Assembly: GCA_965651935.1 (NCBI GenBank)
Contig: CBFGTC010000003.1
Coordinates: 62,001 to 126,000, forward strand
Direction: 5' to 3'
Source of the DNA: JAFEDN01 sp965651935
GTDB taxonomy: Bacteria > Pseudomonadota > Gammaproteobacteria > Coxiellales > Coxiellaceae
DNA length: 64,000 nucleotides
Of this stretch, positions 44,045-53,371 are shown in pieces. The notes under the pieces were generated by a model that was given only the letters and a program-made list of their open reading frames with translations, searched no databases and was not told the origin of the DNA. A program made the translations under genes and the position numbers. Positions within the stretch are counted from its first letter, which is position 1, and every line of letters begins with the position of its first letter.

Positions 44045-44791
44045 ATGGCTGATATAGAATTTTTGTATGGATATCAAGTGCTTAGAGAAATAATACTTCA
44101 CCAGTCGCAAAGGCTTCAAAGGCTATTTTTGCAACAGCCACGTGGGGATACTAGGGCGCAGGAGCTGCTACAATGGGCTCAAGGGTCCGGAATACCCGTC
44201 GCATGGGTATCTAAAATCGACCTTGATCGCATGGTAGGAGCCGTACATCACCAGGGAATGGTAGCGCAATGTAGCCGAATGGGTCCTAAATCAGAAAATT
44301 GGTTAATGGATTTAGTGGAAGATGGATCTCAAGCGCTATTATTGCTTATTTTGGATGGTGTTAAAGATCCCCATAATCTAGGGGCGTGCATAAGAACGGC
44401 GAATGCTATGGGCGCTGCGGCAGTGGTAATCCCTAAAGACCGCGCTGTGGGGTTGACTGACGCGGTACATAAAACCGCTTGCGGAGCTACTGCCGTGACT
44501 CCCTTAGTTCAGGTGACGAATTTAGCTCGCACATTAAGGGAACTCAAAGAACGGCAAATATGGTTAATAGGGTTAGATATGGAAGGGGATCAGGACATTG
44601 CCAAACTGGATGCCGGCGCCAGGGTAGGTCTAGTGATGGGCGGGGAGGAAGAAGGTTTAAGACGTCTGACTCGGGAACAATGTGATTTTCTAGCCCATAT
44701 TCCGATGCGGGGATCGGTGGATAGTTTAAACGTATCAGTGGCGGCAGCCATTGCTTTATGGTCGCAAGCGATAAAAATATTTAAAGTTTAA
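44045..44791 (+). CDS. rlmB: 23S rRNA 2'-O-methyltransferase RlmB
   Basis: RlmB methylates the ribose of G2251 in 23S rRNA. The 248-residue SpoU/SPOUT enzyme has an N-terminal L30e-like domain and the three family motifs: NLGACIRTANAMGA, VMGGEEEGLRR and IPMRGSVDSLNVSVAAAI. GAGG precedes the ATG. Confidence 0.94.
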   Translation: MADIEFLYGYQVLREIILHQSQRLQRLFLQQPRGDTRAQELLQWAQGSGIPVAWVSKIDLDRMVGAVHHQGMVAQCSRMGPKSENWLMDLVEDGSQALLLLILDGVKDPHNLGACIRTANAMGAAAVVIPKDRAVGLTDAVHKTACGATAVTPLVQVTNLARTLRELKERQIWLIGLDMEGDQDIAKLDAGARVGLVMGGEEEGLRRLTREQCDFLAHIPMRGSVDSLNVSVAAAIALWSQAIKIFKV

Positions 44792-44826
44792 ACCCGCATT
44801 GTGTAAAGAACTCATAAAATGTCAAT

Positions 44827-44997
44827 TTGTTTTTAGATAGCCTTCCCAGCATTACAAAAGAAATTTTATATGCTATTTCTAAATTACACAAAGAACATCC
44901 TTCAATTGGTTCCTTGGAGTTATATTGCGCGGAAGACGCTATCAATTGCTTCACTAAAGCTTTCAATCAGTTAAATTTAAGTCTCGTTAAACTTTGA
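44827..44997 (+). pseudogene. Possible gene remnant or small gene
   Basis: A 56-codon frame from a TTG, with no ribosome binding site, whose product is amphipathic and helix-like (Ile-Thr-Lys-Glu-Ile-Leu near its start, Ala-Ile-Asn-Cys-Phe-Thr-Lys near its end). The amino acid make-up is protein-like rather than random. It may be the tail of a decayed effector-type gene. I could not name a family. Confidence 0.3.
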
Positions 44998-45042
44998 ACC
45001 AGAGGCCTTTCAGTTTCATCATACCTAAATCAGGACAGAGAG

Positions 45043-45071
45043 TTGACATTATTTTAATGAATTTGTATTCT
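45043..45071 (+). promoter_or_regulatory. Promoter of the 649-residue effector-like gene
   Basis: A perfect TTGACA (45043-45048), a 17-base spacer and TATTCT (45066-45071, four of six). The leader to the ATG at 45126 is about 50 bases. Confidence 0.6.
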
Positions 45072-45125
45072 CTTTTTGCATTTTTAATCACTCGTTCTTG
45101 GTGATGCAATAAAGGGGAGAAGATT

Positions 45126-47075
45126 ATGACTAAAAAAGACGAAAAATCATCTTTATGTAATCTAAATAGTATTATAGAAAATAATATAAAATTATTAAAA
45201 TTACCATCCAGTGACTCTATTAAGCTGATTTTGCAAGACAAAGAGGGCAATGAAAAATTCAAACTACAATTGCAATTGTTTCTATCTCTAGCTTCACAGG
45301 ATAGAAATATTATAAACAAAATGTACCCGCTAATTAGAAATAATATAATAAAAATGCACCAGCTAATAAAGTTATTATATCCTTATTTAAAAAACGCTCC
45401 CTTAGAAATTGGTGCGATGATGAAAACAATTTTAGATTATGCTCGAGAACTCAATAATCTAAAGAAAATTCCATTAATTGATGCGTTGCTTACTTTAGAT
45501 CATTTTATGTTAATGCGATCTCTAAATTTGTATTATAATAATGATAAAGTGTCTAAAAATTTGCTTGATGTACAAAGCGATTTTGATGAAAATACACAAT
45601 ATAAACAAATCTTCGATGATAAAATCCTACCTTCTGAATCGATCTATGGTTGTCATGATCTTGATCATTGGGAATTAGTTGATGAATTGGCAGAGCGATA
45701 TTTTACGTTAGCTCAAGAATACTACAATCAAGCACAAGCATCGTTAATAATAAATGAAAAAGAAGGCGTCGAAGCACTCAATGATAAACTGAAGAAATCT
45801 TTTTTCATATATCAATATGCTACTAATATTGATTTATCAGCCGTCTCTGAGGTTCCGATTTATTCTTACCTTGAAAATTTTGAACAAAAAGCTCTAGCAG
45901 GAAATAAATCAGTGCCACAATTTAAAGATATGAATAAATTCTCGCAAGATATTATCAAGCTATTAATCATGAAATCCTGTGGAACAGCTTTGAAAAGAGG
46001 TGATGCTGAAATTCTAAAAAAATTAGTAGTAAAATATGATATTAAAAATGAAGATTTTTGTCATTACTTAATAAATTCACCCGCGAGGGGGGTTTTTCTA
46101 AAAATTGATTTACTAATAACTATGTTATTGGCACCGAAATTAATTAAAGAAAAATTTTCCAATATAACTCAATCACTCCATGCATTTTTAGATAAGATCC
46201 ACATCAAAGTTAGACTTGAATCACATATTAATATTTTTAATCCTGAAGACGTAGAATCATTTTATTTTCTATTAAAAAATCCAAATAATATCAAAAAAAA
46301 ATTAGAAGATTTTAAACAATATAATGTAATGGAAATCGAAAAATTTTTATTGACGTTACATGACAAAATTAAAAAGAGAATTCAATCTCAGCAGAAAATT
46401 GTTGATTTTTTTATTAGTCGGCGGTTCTGTACACTTGAATCCCTCTTGTTAAAAGCATTTGATCACAATAATTTGGATCTAATTATTTATTTAGTTAAAA
46501 ATCATGAAGTTAATATTAATACAATACTTAAACAACCTGATGAAATATTTTTTCTGAAGGAAAAAGAGGGTAATTTTATATCTCACCTTATACTCTTTAT
46601 GCAGAAATCGAAATTGAGAGCAAATATCTTCAACGAATTTGATTTTTTATTTGAAGAAAATAAATTTGATCCGTGTACACATCATCCTTATTTAGGTCAG
46701 AGCAAAGACAAACTCCCCAACATTGATTTTTGGACTCAATTAGCGGTTTCAAAAGCTTTATTCAACTCTCAATCTCAACAAGAACAATGGGACAATATTT
46801 ATATTAAAACTTGTCGACTTTTTTTTCCTATAGTTAAAAAACTAATATTAAATAATATCAATTTTCCTCAATCATTGTTTGACATTATTTTAGTATATAC
46901 TTACCCTCAATATAATGAAAAATCACTCGCAAAGCCTAATCTAGATTATCTTAATCGCTTTATTGGAAAAAGTAATATTCCTGAATTAATAAAAAATGAA
47001 CTCGCTGACGATAAAAATTCTAGCATCCCAAAAACGGATAATGAGTCAACGTTAATTCACTATGCCAAACATTAG
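45126..47075 (+). CDS. Large AT-rich protein, candidate secreted effector
   Basis: I do not recognise a family. The 649-residue product is Lys-, Asn-, Ile- and Leu-rich, helix-like, with no signal peptide or membrane segment. Two stretches resemble degenerate ankyrin repeats (about 440-470, with NNLDLIIYLVKNHEVNIN; and the end, STLIHYA). The A/T content is visibly higher than in rlmB and mfd. Such genes between housekeeping genes are the usual form of Dot/Icm effectors in Legionellales, but no secretion genes are in this window and the C-terminus has no clear signal. It ends exactly where mfd ends on the other strand. Confidence 0.6.
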   Translation: MTKKDEKSSLCNLNSIIENNIKLLKLPSSDSIKLILQDKEGNEKFKLQLQLFLSLASQDRNIINKMYPLIRNNIIKMHQLIKLLYPYLKNAPLEIGAMMKTILDYARELNNLKKIPLIDALLTLDHFMLMRSLNLYYNNDKVSKNLLDVQSDFDENTQYKQIFDDKILPSESIYGCHDLDHWELVDELAERYFTLAQEYYNQAQASLIINEKEGVEALNDKLKKSFFIYQYATNIDLSAVSEVPIYSYLENFEQKALAGNKSVPQFKDMNKFSQDIIKLLIMKSCGTALKRGDAEILKKLVVKYDIKNEDFCHYLINSPARGVFLKIDLLITMLLAPKLIKEKFSNITQSLHAFLDKIHIKVRLESHINIFNPEDVESFYFLLKNPNNIKKKLEDFKQYNVMEIEKFLLTLHDKIKKRIQSQQKIVDFFISRRFCTLESLLLKAFDHNNLDLIIYLVKNHEVNINTILKQPDEIFFLKEKEGNFISHLILFMQKSKLRANIFNEFDFLFEENKFDPCTHHPYLGQSKDKLPNIDFWTQLAVSKALFNSQSQQEQWDNIYIKTCRLFFPIVKKLILNNINFPQSLFDIILVYTYPQYNEKSLAKPNLDYLNRFIGKSNIPELIKNELADDKNSSIPKTDNESTLIHYAKH

Positions 47076-50000
47076 CTAACACAAGGGATGAGCTGAAATC
47101 AAATTGAGTATTTGCATAATCATAGGGATACGCTGATTCGGTTCAGGTTGAGTCACTTTAAATTTAAGCGTAGTATTATTGACTAGTTGGTAGTTTTTGG
47201 GTTGTTTTTGAATCAATTGGATTATTTTTCGCGCATCTACCAGAGGTTTGTCATTAAAATAGATATAACCATATTGATCGCTGACATCGAGTTTTGTCAC
47301 TCCAATTCGTTTGAATTGTAATTTTAGCTGAGCTATAGCAAATAATTGTTGAGTCGCTTCGGGTAAAGCGCCAAATCGATCTATGATTTCCACCTTTAAC
47401 TCTTGAATTTCACCCTCGTTAATACAATTCGCCAAACGTTTATACAAAGTTAAACGAGCGCTGACATCACTTAAATAAAGATCAGGAATAAAGGCGCTTA
47501 AATGTAAATTGACTTCTGGCCCTTGTTGTATATCCTGGTCTAAAATAGGATCTTCTCCTTGTTTTAGAGCCTGGACGGCAGCTTCCAGCATTTCCATGTA
47601 AAAAGAAAATCCGACGGCATAGATATGACCACTTTGTTCTTCCCCTAAAAGTTCACCAGCGCCTCGAATTTCTAAATCATGAGTAGCCAATTGAAACCCC
47701 GCGCCTAATTCCTCAAGTTGACATATCGCTTCCAGACGTTTTTCAGCATCTTTTGTCAGTTTTTTTCCCGCTTCGATGAGTAAATAGGCATAGGCTTGAT
47801 GGTGAGAGCGGCCTACCCGTCCTCGCAATTGATGGAGTTGCGCAAGACCAAAGCGATCCGCTCGATTAATTAAAATGGTATTGGCCGTAGGCACGTCAAT
47901 GCCTGATTCGATAATCGTTGTCGCTACCAATACATTGAAACGCTGATGATAAAAATCAGCCATGATTTTTTCTAATTGACGCTCGTGCATTTGTCCGTGA
48001 GCAACCCCAAAACGAGCCTCAGGCACAATACTTTTCAGTTTTTCCGCCATCGCCTCGATGGTTTCTACTTCATTGTGTAAAAAATAAAGTTGACCACCGC
48101 GCATGGCTTCACGTAACACGGCTTCCCGGATAATGCTGACCTCGTACTCATAGACAAAAGTTTTGATCGCTAAACGCCGAGCTGGGGGAGTCGCAATGAT
48201 AGATAAATCGCGAGTGCCAGCTAAAGCCATATTAAGAGTACGAGGAATCGGCGTAGCCGTTAAAGTTAAAATATCGACATGAGCTCGTAACGCTTTAATT
48301 CGATCTTTTTGACGTACTCCGAAGCGATGCTCTTCATCTATGACCAATAAACCCAAATCTTTGAAACGAACATTTTCCGATAAAAGCTTATGGGTACCAA
48401 TGGCAATATCAATCTTGCCTGCTTCTAATCGATTCAAATTTTCCTTGTGTTCTTTAGACGTTTTCATCCGCGAAAACCCGGTAATTTGTATCGGCCAGTC
48501 CGCAAATCGATCCTGAAAATTATGCAAGTGTTGTTCCGCCAGCAAAGTTGTCGGCACCAATACCGCGACCTGTTTGCCGTCTTGAACTGCTAAAAAGGCA
48601 GCTTGCATCGCTACTTCGGTTTTGCCAAACCCCACATCACCGCAAACTAAACGGTCCATGCAGCGAGGGGAAATCATGTCTTTAATCACTGCTTCAATCG
48701 CTTTAGTTTGGTCTGGAGTTTCTTCAAAAGGAAAGGCGGCGCGAAATTGCAAAAATTGATGATCAGGCTGCTTAAAGGCATGTCCTTTGGAAGCTTGACG
48801 GCGACTATAAACATCCAATAATTCCGCCGCCACGTCTCGAACTTGTTCTGCGGTTTTGCGTTTAATGGTTTGCCATTGCTTAGTGCCCAGTCTTTGCAAA
48901 GGCGCGTTGCTGGAATCGGCGCCCGTATAACGATTAATTTTATGCAAATCGGTAACTGGGACATAAATCTTATCACCGCCAGCGTATTCCAATTTGAGAT
49001 ATTCACCTTGTTGTCCGCCGGCGCTCATTTGTTCCAAACCCAAATAACGTCCTACACCATGATCAATATGAACAACAGGAGCCCCGATTTGCAATTCAGT
49101 GAGATTGCGGATCATTAACGCCGGATCTTGCCGTGAAGATTTACGTAAACGTCTTTGCTGAACTTGTTCTCCATATAATTGCGATTCACAAACGAGGACT
49201 ATTGATGGGTCCTGCAGCCATAAACCCAGATCTAATGGAGCCACGCAAATGCCATAGTGAGTTTGGGCGTTTAAAAATTCTTGCCAGCCTGAAAATAAAT
49301 AGGGCTGCAAGTCGATAGTCGCAAATAACTCGAGCAGAATTTCCCGGCGTCCGGTGGTTTCAGCGCAGAATAAAATACGCGATTTTTCTTGACTTAAAAA
49401 ACTTTGCAGCGCTTGTAGTGGTTGTTTATTCTTATGCTCAATTGTTAAAACCGGAGGTTTTTGAGTAACAAAATTATAGTGACCGGCTTTTTCAAGCAAA
49501 AAATCAGTGTGACAGTGGATTTGCAAGAATTTTTTCATCCCCGCAAAAACTTCGGTGGGGGAAAGAAATATTTGATTGGGATCACACAATGGCCGCTGGA
49601 TATCATGACGTAGCTGTTCATAGCGCGAATTCACTTCTTGATAAAATTTATCCGCGACTGGCGGTAACGGGTCGCTCAAGACCAGACAGGTTTTTTCCGG
49701 TAAATAATCAAAAAAACTATGAAGCTCTGGAAAAAACAAAGGCAAATAATATTCAGCTCCAGCCGCTGGCATACCTTCGCTGATATTTTCATAAATAGGG
49801 GATTCTTTTGGGTTGCCAGAGAAGCGTGAACGCCAAGCTTGACGAAAATGTTGAATGGTGTTTTCTGATAAGGGGTATTCTCGCGCTGGAAAAAGATTAA
49901 TTTTTTCGATTTTATTGATCGAACATTGAGTTTCTGGATCAAAATTACGAATTGTTTCTAATTTATCGTCGAACAATTCTAAACGAAACGGGCAGGGGCT

Positions 50001-50543
50001 GCCCATGGGAAAAATATCCATTATCGAGCCACGAATCGCAAACTCACCGTGCTCTAATACTTGATTGACTGAATGATAACCGGCAGCGGTAAGTTGATCG
50101 CGGAAATCATGAAAATCTAAATTATCACCACAGCTTAATAAAATTGCATGGGCTTGAAGATATTCGCGTGGCATTAATCGGTACATTAAAGAAGGCAGGG
50201 CGGCAATAACAATGCCTCGTTTCACCCGTAATAAATGATTTAAAACCGTTAATCGTTCTGAAATCAAATCAGGATGCGGTGAAAAATGATCGTAGGGTAA
50301 GGTTTCCCAATCAGGGAAATGCAAACAAGATAACGTTTCATCAAAGTTAAAAAAACGGATATCTCTTTCCCAACGCCGAGCCGTTTGAACGTCCGGAGTG
50401 ACTACCAAAATTAAATTATCTTTACTTCGAATAGCCAAGTTGCTAATGACTAGGCTGGCGCTGGCGCCATGCAAATTTCCCCAATGCACGCGATTATCGT
50501 GAGCTTTAAATTCAGGCAGGTTTAAAAAATTGTAGGTGTTCAT
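47076..50543 (-). CDS. mfd: Transcription-repair coupling factor Mfd
   Basis: Mfd removes RNA polymerase stalled at lesions and brings in the UvrABC system. The 1155-residue protein has the UvrB-like N-terminal part, the RNA polymerase interaction domain (GAPVVHIDHGVGRYLGL region), and the RecG-like translocase with CGDVGFGKTEVAMQAAF (Walker A) and DEEHRFG (DEEH box). The C-terminal TRCF domain is complete. Its stop codon directly abuts the stop of the effector-like gene. Confidence 0.97.
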   Translation of the reverse strand: MNTYNFLNLPEFKAHDNRVHWGNLHGASASLVISNLAIRSKDNLILVVTPDVQTARRWERDIRFFNFDETLSCLHFPDWETLPYDHFSPHPDLISERLTVLNHLLRVKRGIVIAALPSLMYRLMPREYLQAHAILLSCGDNLDFHDFRDQLTAAGYHSVNQVLEHGEFAIRGSIMDIFPMGSPCPFRLELFDDKLETIRNFDPETQCSINKIEKINLFPAREYPLSENTIQHFRQAWRSRFSGNPKESPIYENISEGMPAAGAEYYLPLFFPELHSFFDYLPEKTCLVLSDPLPPVADKFYQEVNSRYEQLRHDIQRPLCDPNQIFLSPTEVFAGMKKFLQIHCHTDFLLEKAGHYNFVTQKPPVLTIEHKNKQPLQALQSFLSQEKSRILFCAETTGRREILLELFATIDLQPYLFSGWQEFLNAQTHYGICVAPLDLGLWLQDPSIVLVCESQLYGEQVQQRRLRKSSRQDPALMIRNLTELQIGAPVVHIDHGVGRYLGLEQMSAGGQQGEYLKLEYAGGDKIYVPVTDLHKINRYTGADSSNAPLQRLGTKQWQTIKRKTAEQVRDVAAELLDVYSRRQASKGHAFKQPDHQFLQFRAAFPFEETPDQTKAIEAVIKDMISPRCMDRLVCGDVGFGKTEVAMQAAFLAVQDGKQVAVLVPTTLLAEQHLHNFQDRFADWPIQITGFSRMKTSKEHKENLNRLEAGKIDIAIGTHKLLSENVRFKDLGLLVIDEEHRFGVRQKDRIKALRAHVDILTLTATPIPRTLNMALAGTRDLSIIATPPARRLAIKTFVYEYEVSIIREAVLREAMRGGQLYFLHNEVETIEAMAEKLKSIVPEARFGVAHGQMHERQLEKIMADFYHQRFNVLVATTIIESGIDVPTANTILINRADRFGLAQLHQLRGRVGRSHHQAYAYLLIEAGKKLTKDAEKRLEAICQLEELGAGFQLATHDLEIRGAGELLGEEQSGHIYAVGFSFYMEMLEAAVQALKQGEDPILDQDIQQGPEVNLHLSAFIPDLYLSDVSARLTLYKRLANCINEGEIQELKVEIIDRFGALPEATQQLFAIAQLKLQFKRIGVTKLDVSDQYGYIYFNDKPLVDARKIIQLIQKQPKNYQLVNNTTLKFKVTQPEPNQRIPMIMQILNLISAHPLC

Positions 50544-50645
50544 TGTATGACTGTGTTGTTAAAGGATAAAATTATGATTAACCATAATAAAGTTTATCAA
50601 AAATCACAAGGTAAATGCTTTGATTTTATAAAAATTTAGATGAAT

Positions 50646-51737
50646 TTACCTTGAGGCATGGGTAATTGTCGCACCGCCTAAGCAAATTGAAGACTGATAA
50701 AAGACAATGGATTGACCTGGTGTAACAGCTCGTTGAGGTTGTTGAAAATGAACTCGATATTGACTCTCATTGATCATTTCAAGCGTACAGGGGGTTTCTT
50801 GTTGCCGGTAGCGGATTTTAGCAGCGCAGTCGAGTGGAAAAGAAGGCGCAATGCTGGCTACCCAATGAATATTTTCACAAATCAATGAATCCGAATAAAG
50901 CAAAGGATGATCATGTCCTTGGGCAACAATTAAAACATTTTGGCTCAAGTCTTTTCCCACCACATACCAGGGATTTTCGGCAGAATGTTTGATTCCACCA
51001 ATTTTTAAACCTTGACGTTGCCCAATAGTATAAAACATTAAACCGTCGTGCCGTCCCAGTTCACGGCCTTCCGGTGTTTGCATGCTTCCCGGTTTTGCCA
51101 GCATAAATTCATTTAAAAAAGTTTTGAAGCGCCGCTCACCGACAAAGCAAATACCCGTGCTGTCTTTTTTCGCATGGTTTGGCAATTGCGCATTTTTAGC
51201 CAATTCTCTCACTTGGGACTTGGGTAAATTTCCCACGGGAAATACACTATTCTTTAATTCTGCTTGAGCTAAAGTATACAAAAAATAACTTTGATCTTTG
51301 TTGGGGTCAGCCCCTTTTAACAGTTGTAACACCCCCTTGTTAGAACGGATTTGGGCATAATGACCAGTCGCTAAAGCGTCACCGTGTTGAAGAGCGTGCT
51401 GCAAAAAAACTTTAAACTTAATTTCTTTATTGCACCAAATATCCGGGTTAGGGGTGCGGCCAGCGGCAAATTCGTCCAAGCAAAACTGAAATACCCGGTC
51501 CCAGTATTCTTTTGCAAAATTCACCACCCGAAATGGGATATTAAGCTTTTCACAAACGGCATGGGCATCATTAAGATCTTGCTGAGCATGGCAATAAGGA
51601 TCGTCATTATCGGTTTCCCAATTTTGCATGTAAACGCCAAGGACTTCGTGGCCTTGACTTTGCAATAATAAAGCCGACACTGCCGAATCAACTCCGCCAG
51701 ATAATCCGACTACAATTTTTTTAGAATGATTTCCCAT
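50646..51737 (-). CDS. mnmA: tRNA-specific 2-thiouridylase MnmA
   Basis: MnmA puts sulfur on U34 of Lys, Glu and Gln tRNAs, taking it from IscS through the Tus relay. The 363-residue protein has the PP-loop GLSGGVDSA (11-19) and the two catalytic cysteines C102 (DIWCNKEIKF) and C197 (STGICFVGERRF). It is divergent from tgt, another tRNA-wobble enzyme, with an inverted repeat in the gap. Confidence 0.95.
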   Translation of the reverse strand: MGNHSKKIVVGLSGGVDSAVSALLLQSQGHEVLGVYMQNWETDNDDPYCHAQQDLNDAHAVCEKLNIPFRVVNFAKEYWDRVFQFCLDEFAAGRTPNPDIWCNKEIKFKVFLQHALQHGDALATGHYAQIRSNKGVLQLLKGADPNKDQSYFLYTLAQAELKNSVFPVGNLPKSQVRELAKNAQLPNHAKKDSTGICFVGERRFKTFLNEFMLAKPGSMQTPEGRELGRHDGLMFYTIGQRQGLKIGGIKHSAENPWYVVGKDLSQNVLIVAQGHDHPLLYSDSLICENIHWVASIAPSFPLDCAAKIRYRQQETPCTLEMINESQYRVHFQQPQRAVTPGQSIVFYQSSICLGGATITHASR

Positions 51738-51745
51738 AAATTTCT

Positions 51746-51777
51746 TTGGTGTATTTATTTCGTATATATTACACCAA
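51746..51777. promoter_or_regulatory. Operator-like palindrome between mnmA and tgt
   Basis: TTGGTGTA (51746-51753) and TACACCAA (51770-51777) are perfect inverted copies around a 16-base AT-rich centre. It begins nine bases from the mnmA start and ends 72 bases before tgt. It may be a binding site for a dimeric regulator of both genes or a leader hairpin; I know no matching regulator. Confidence 0.4.
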
Positions 51778-51849
51778 TTGAGGATGAAAAAGAAGCTGAG
51801 CCGAAATGTCAGTTGATTTAAAAACCTGAATAGTGTAGTTTATGCAATT

Positions 51850-52983
51850 GTGAAGACCAAAGATTTGCATTTTGAAGTAACGCATACCGAAGGCCATGCA
51901 CGCCGTGCGCGCTTGCATTTCCCTCGAGGAACCATTGAAACACCGGCTTTTATGCCGGTTGGGACTATTGCTACTGTAAAAGCCTTAACCACTGCGGAAG
52001 TCAAAGCGGCAGGGGCCCATGTGGTGTTAGGGAACACCTTCCATCTCATGTTACGCCCTGGCCCCGAAGTTATCCAAGCTCATGGTGGCTTGCACAACTT
52101 TATGAATTGGCAAGGGCCTATCCTCACCGATTCCGGTGGTTTCCAAGTGTTTAGTTTAGCGGAGTTACGAGTTTTAACTGAACATGGCGTGCGATTCCGT
52201 TCTCCCATTGATGGTAAGATGATTGAGTTAACCCCAGAAAGTTCCATGGAAATGCAGCGGATTTTAGATTCCGATATCGTGATGGTTTTGGATGAATGTA
52301 CTCCTTATCCAACGGATGAAGCTCAAGCTCTTCAATCATTGGAATTAAGCCTGCGCTGGGCAAAGCGCAGTAAAATAGCTCACGCCGATTCACCTCATGC
52401 TTTATTTGGGATTGTCCAGGGGGGAATGTACCCACATCTGCGGCGCCACTCCTTGACTGAATTATGTGAGATTGAGTTTGACGGTTATGCCATTGGTGGT
52501 CTCTCGGTGGGTGAGCCTAAACACTTAATGCGTCATGTATTAGAAGATTTAGCACCCAATATGCCCACAAATAAACCCCGTTATTTAATGGGCGTAGGGA
52601 CTCCTGAAGATATTATCCACGCCGTCATGCAAGGAGTAGATATGTTTGACTGTGTGATGCCTACCCGCAACGCCCGTAATGGCCATTTATTTACCAGTCA
52701 AGGTGTGGTGCGCATTCGTAATAGTCAATATCGCAATGACCTGAGTCCTCTCGATCCAGAATGCGCTTGTGATACATGCCGCTATTACAGCCGTGCCTAC
52801 CTGCATCATTTATTTAGGAGCAGAGAGATTTTGGGAGCCCGATTGAATTCCGTGCACAATACCCATTATTATCAACAACTGATGAGAAATTTGCGTCTGG
52901 CCATAGAAAACGGTACATTAAGCTTTTTTGTAAACCATTATTTTAAAAAAACGACTCGAGGAGTTGAAAATGTCATTAACTAA
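51850..52983 (+). CDS. tgt: tRNA-guanine transglycosylase
   Basis: Tgt swaps guanine 34 for preQ1 in Asp, Asn, His and Tyr tRNAs on the way to queuosine. The 377-residue protein has DSGGFQ (D94), the VDMFDCVMPTR motif at 263-273, and the zinc site C305, C307, C310, H336. The start is GTG with no clear ribosome binding site. tgt-yajC-secD-secF is the standard order; queA, often upstream, is not here. Confidence 0.96.
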   Translation: MKTKDLHFEVTHTEGHARRARLHFPRGTIETPAFMPVGTIATVKALTTAEVKAAGAHVVLGNTFHLMLRPGPEVIQAHGGLHNFMNWQGPILTDSGGFQVFSLAELRVLTEHGVRFRSPIDGKMIELTPESSMEMQRILDSDIVMVLDECTPYPTDEAQALQSLELSLRWAKRSKIAHADSPHALFGIVQGGMYPHLRRHSLTELCEIEFDGYAIGGLSVGEPKHLMRHVLEDLAPNMPTNKPRYLMGVGTPEDIIHAVMQGVDMFDCVMPTRNARNGHLFTSQGVVRIRNSQYRNDLSPLDPECACDTCRYYSRAYLHHLFRSREILGARLNSVHNTHYYQQLMRNLRLAIENGTLSFFVNHYFKKTTRGVENVIN

Positions 52984-53365
52984 ATTGATCGGTATAGGCA
53001 ATGCCTTCGCGGAAGAGCCGGCTACAAACACCACCACCTCTACCACAGCGCCAGCTCCGCAAACTCCAGCGCCTAGCCAGTCCGCCAGTTTTTTGCATAT
53101 GTTACCTATGCTCATCCTCTTTATTTTGGTTTTTTATTTTCTTTTAGTGCGTCCGCAAACCAAACGCGCTAAAGAGCAAAAAAAATTGATGAGCAGTTTG
53201 ACGGTAGGAGACGAAGTGATCACTGCCGGAGGTATCATCGGCAAGATCAGCCGTTTGAAAGATAATTATATTGGCTTGGAAATTTCTAAGGGAGTAGAGA
53301 TTACTGTGCAACGTGCTTCCATAGTGAATATTCTGCCCAAGGGTACTTTGGATTCAGCCGAATAA
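52970..53365 (+). CDS. yajC: Sec translocon accessory protein YajC
   Basis: YajC is a small inner-membrane partner of SecDF. The 131-residue protein has one membrane segment with the family motif FYFLLVRPQTKRAKEQKK. The N-terminal extension (Thr/Pro/Ala-rich, about 30 residues) is longer than in E. coli. ATG 52970 follows CGAGGAG and overlaps the end of tgt. Confidence 0.94.
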   Translation: MSLTKLIGIGNAFAEEPATNTTTSTTAPAPQTPAPSQSASFLHMLPMLILFILVFYFLLVRPQTKRAKEQKKLMSSLTVGDEVITAGGIIGKISRLKDNYIGLEISKGVEITVQRASIVNILPKGTLDSAE

Positions 53366-53371
53366 GTCCGT

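Larger units (their letters stand above)
44792..45125 (+). other. 334-base gap: gene remnant and upstream region of the next gene
   Basis: The first 200 bases hold a plus-strand open frame with no good start (see 44827-44997). A sigma-70-like promoter at 45043-45071 and an AAAGGGGAG ribosome binding site serve the next gene. The base content turns AT-rich here compared with rlmB. Confidence 0.5.
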
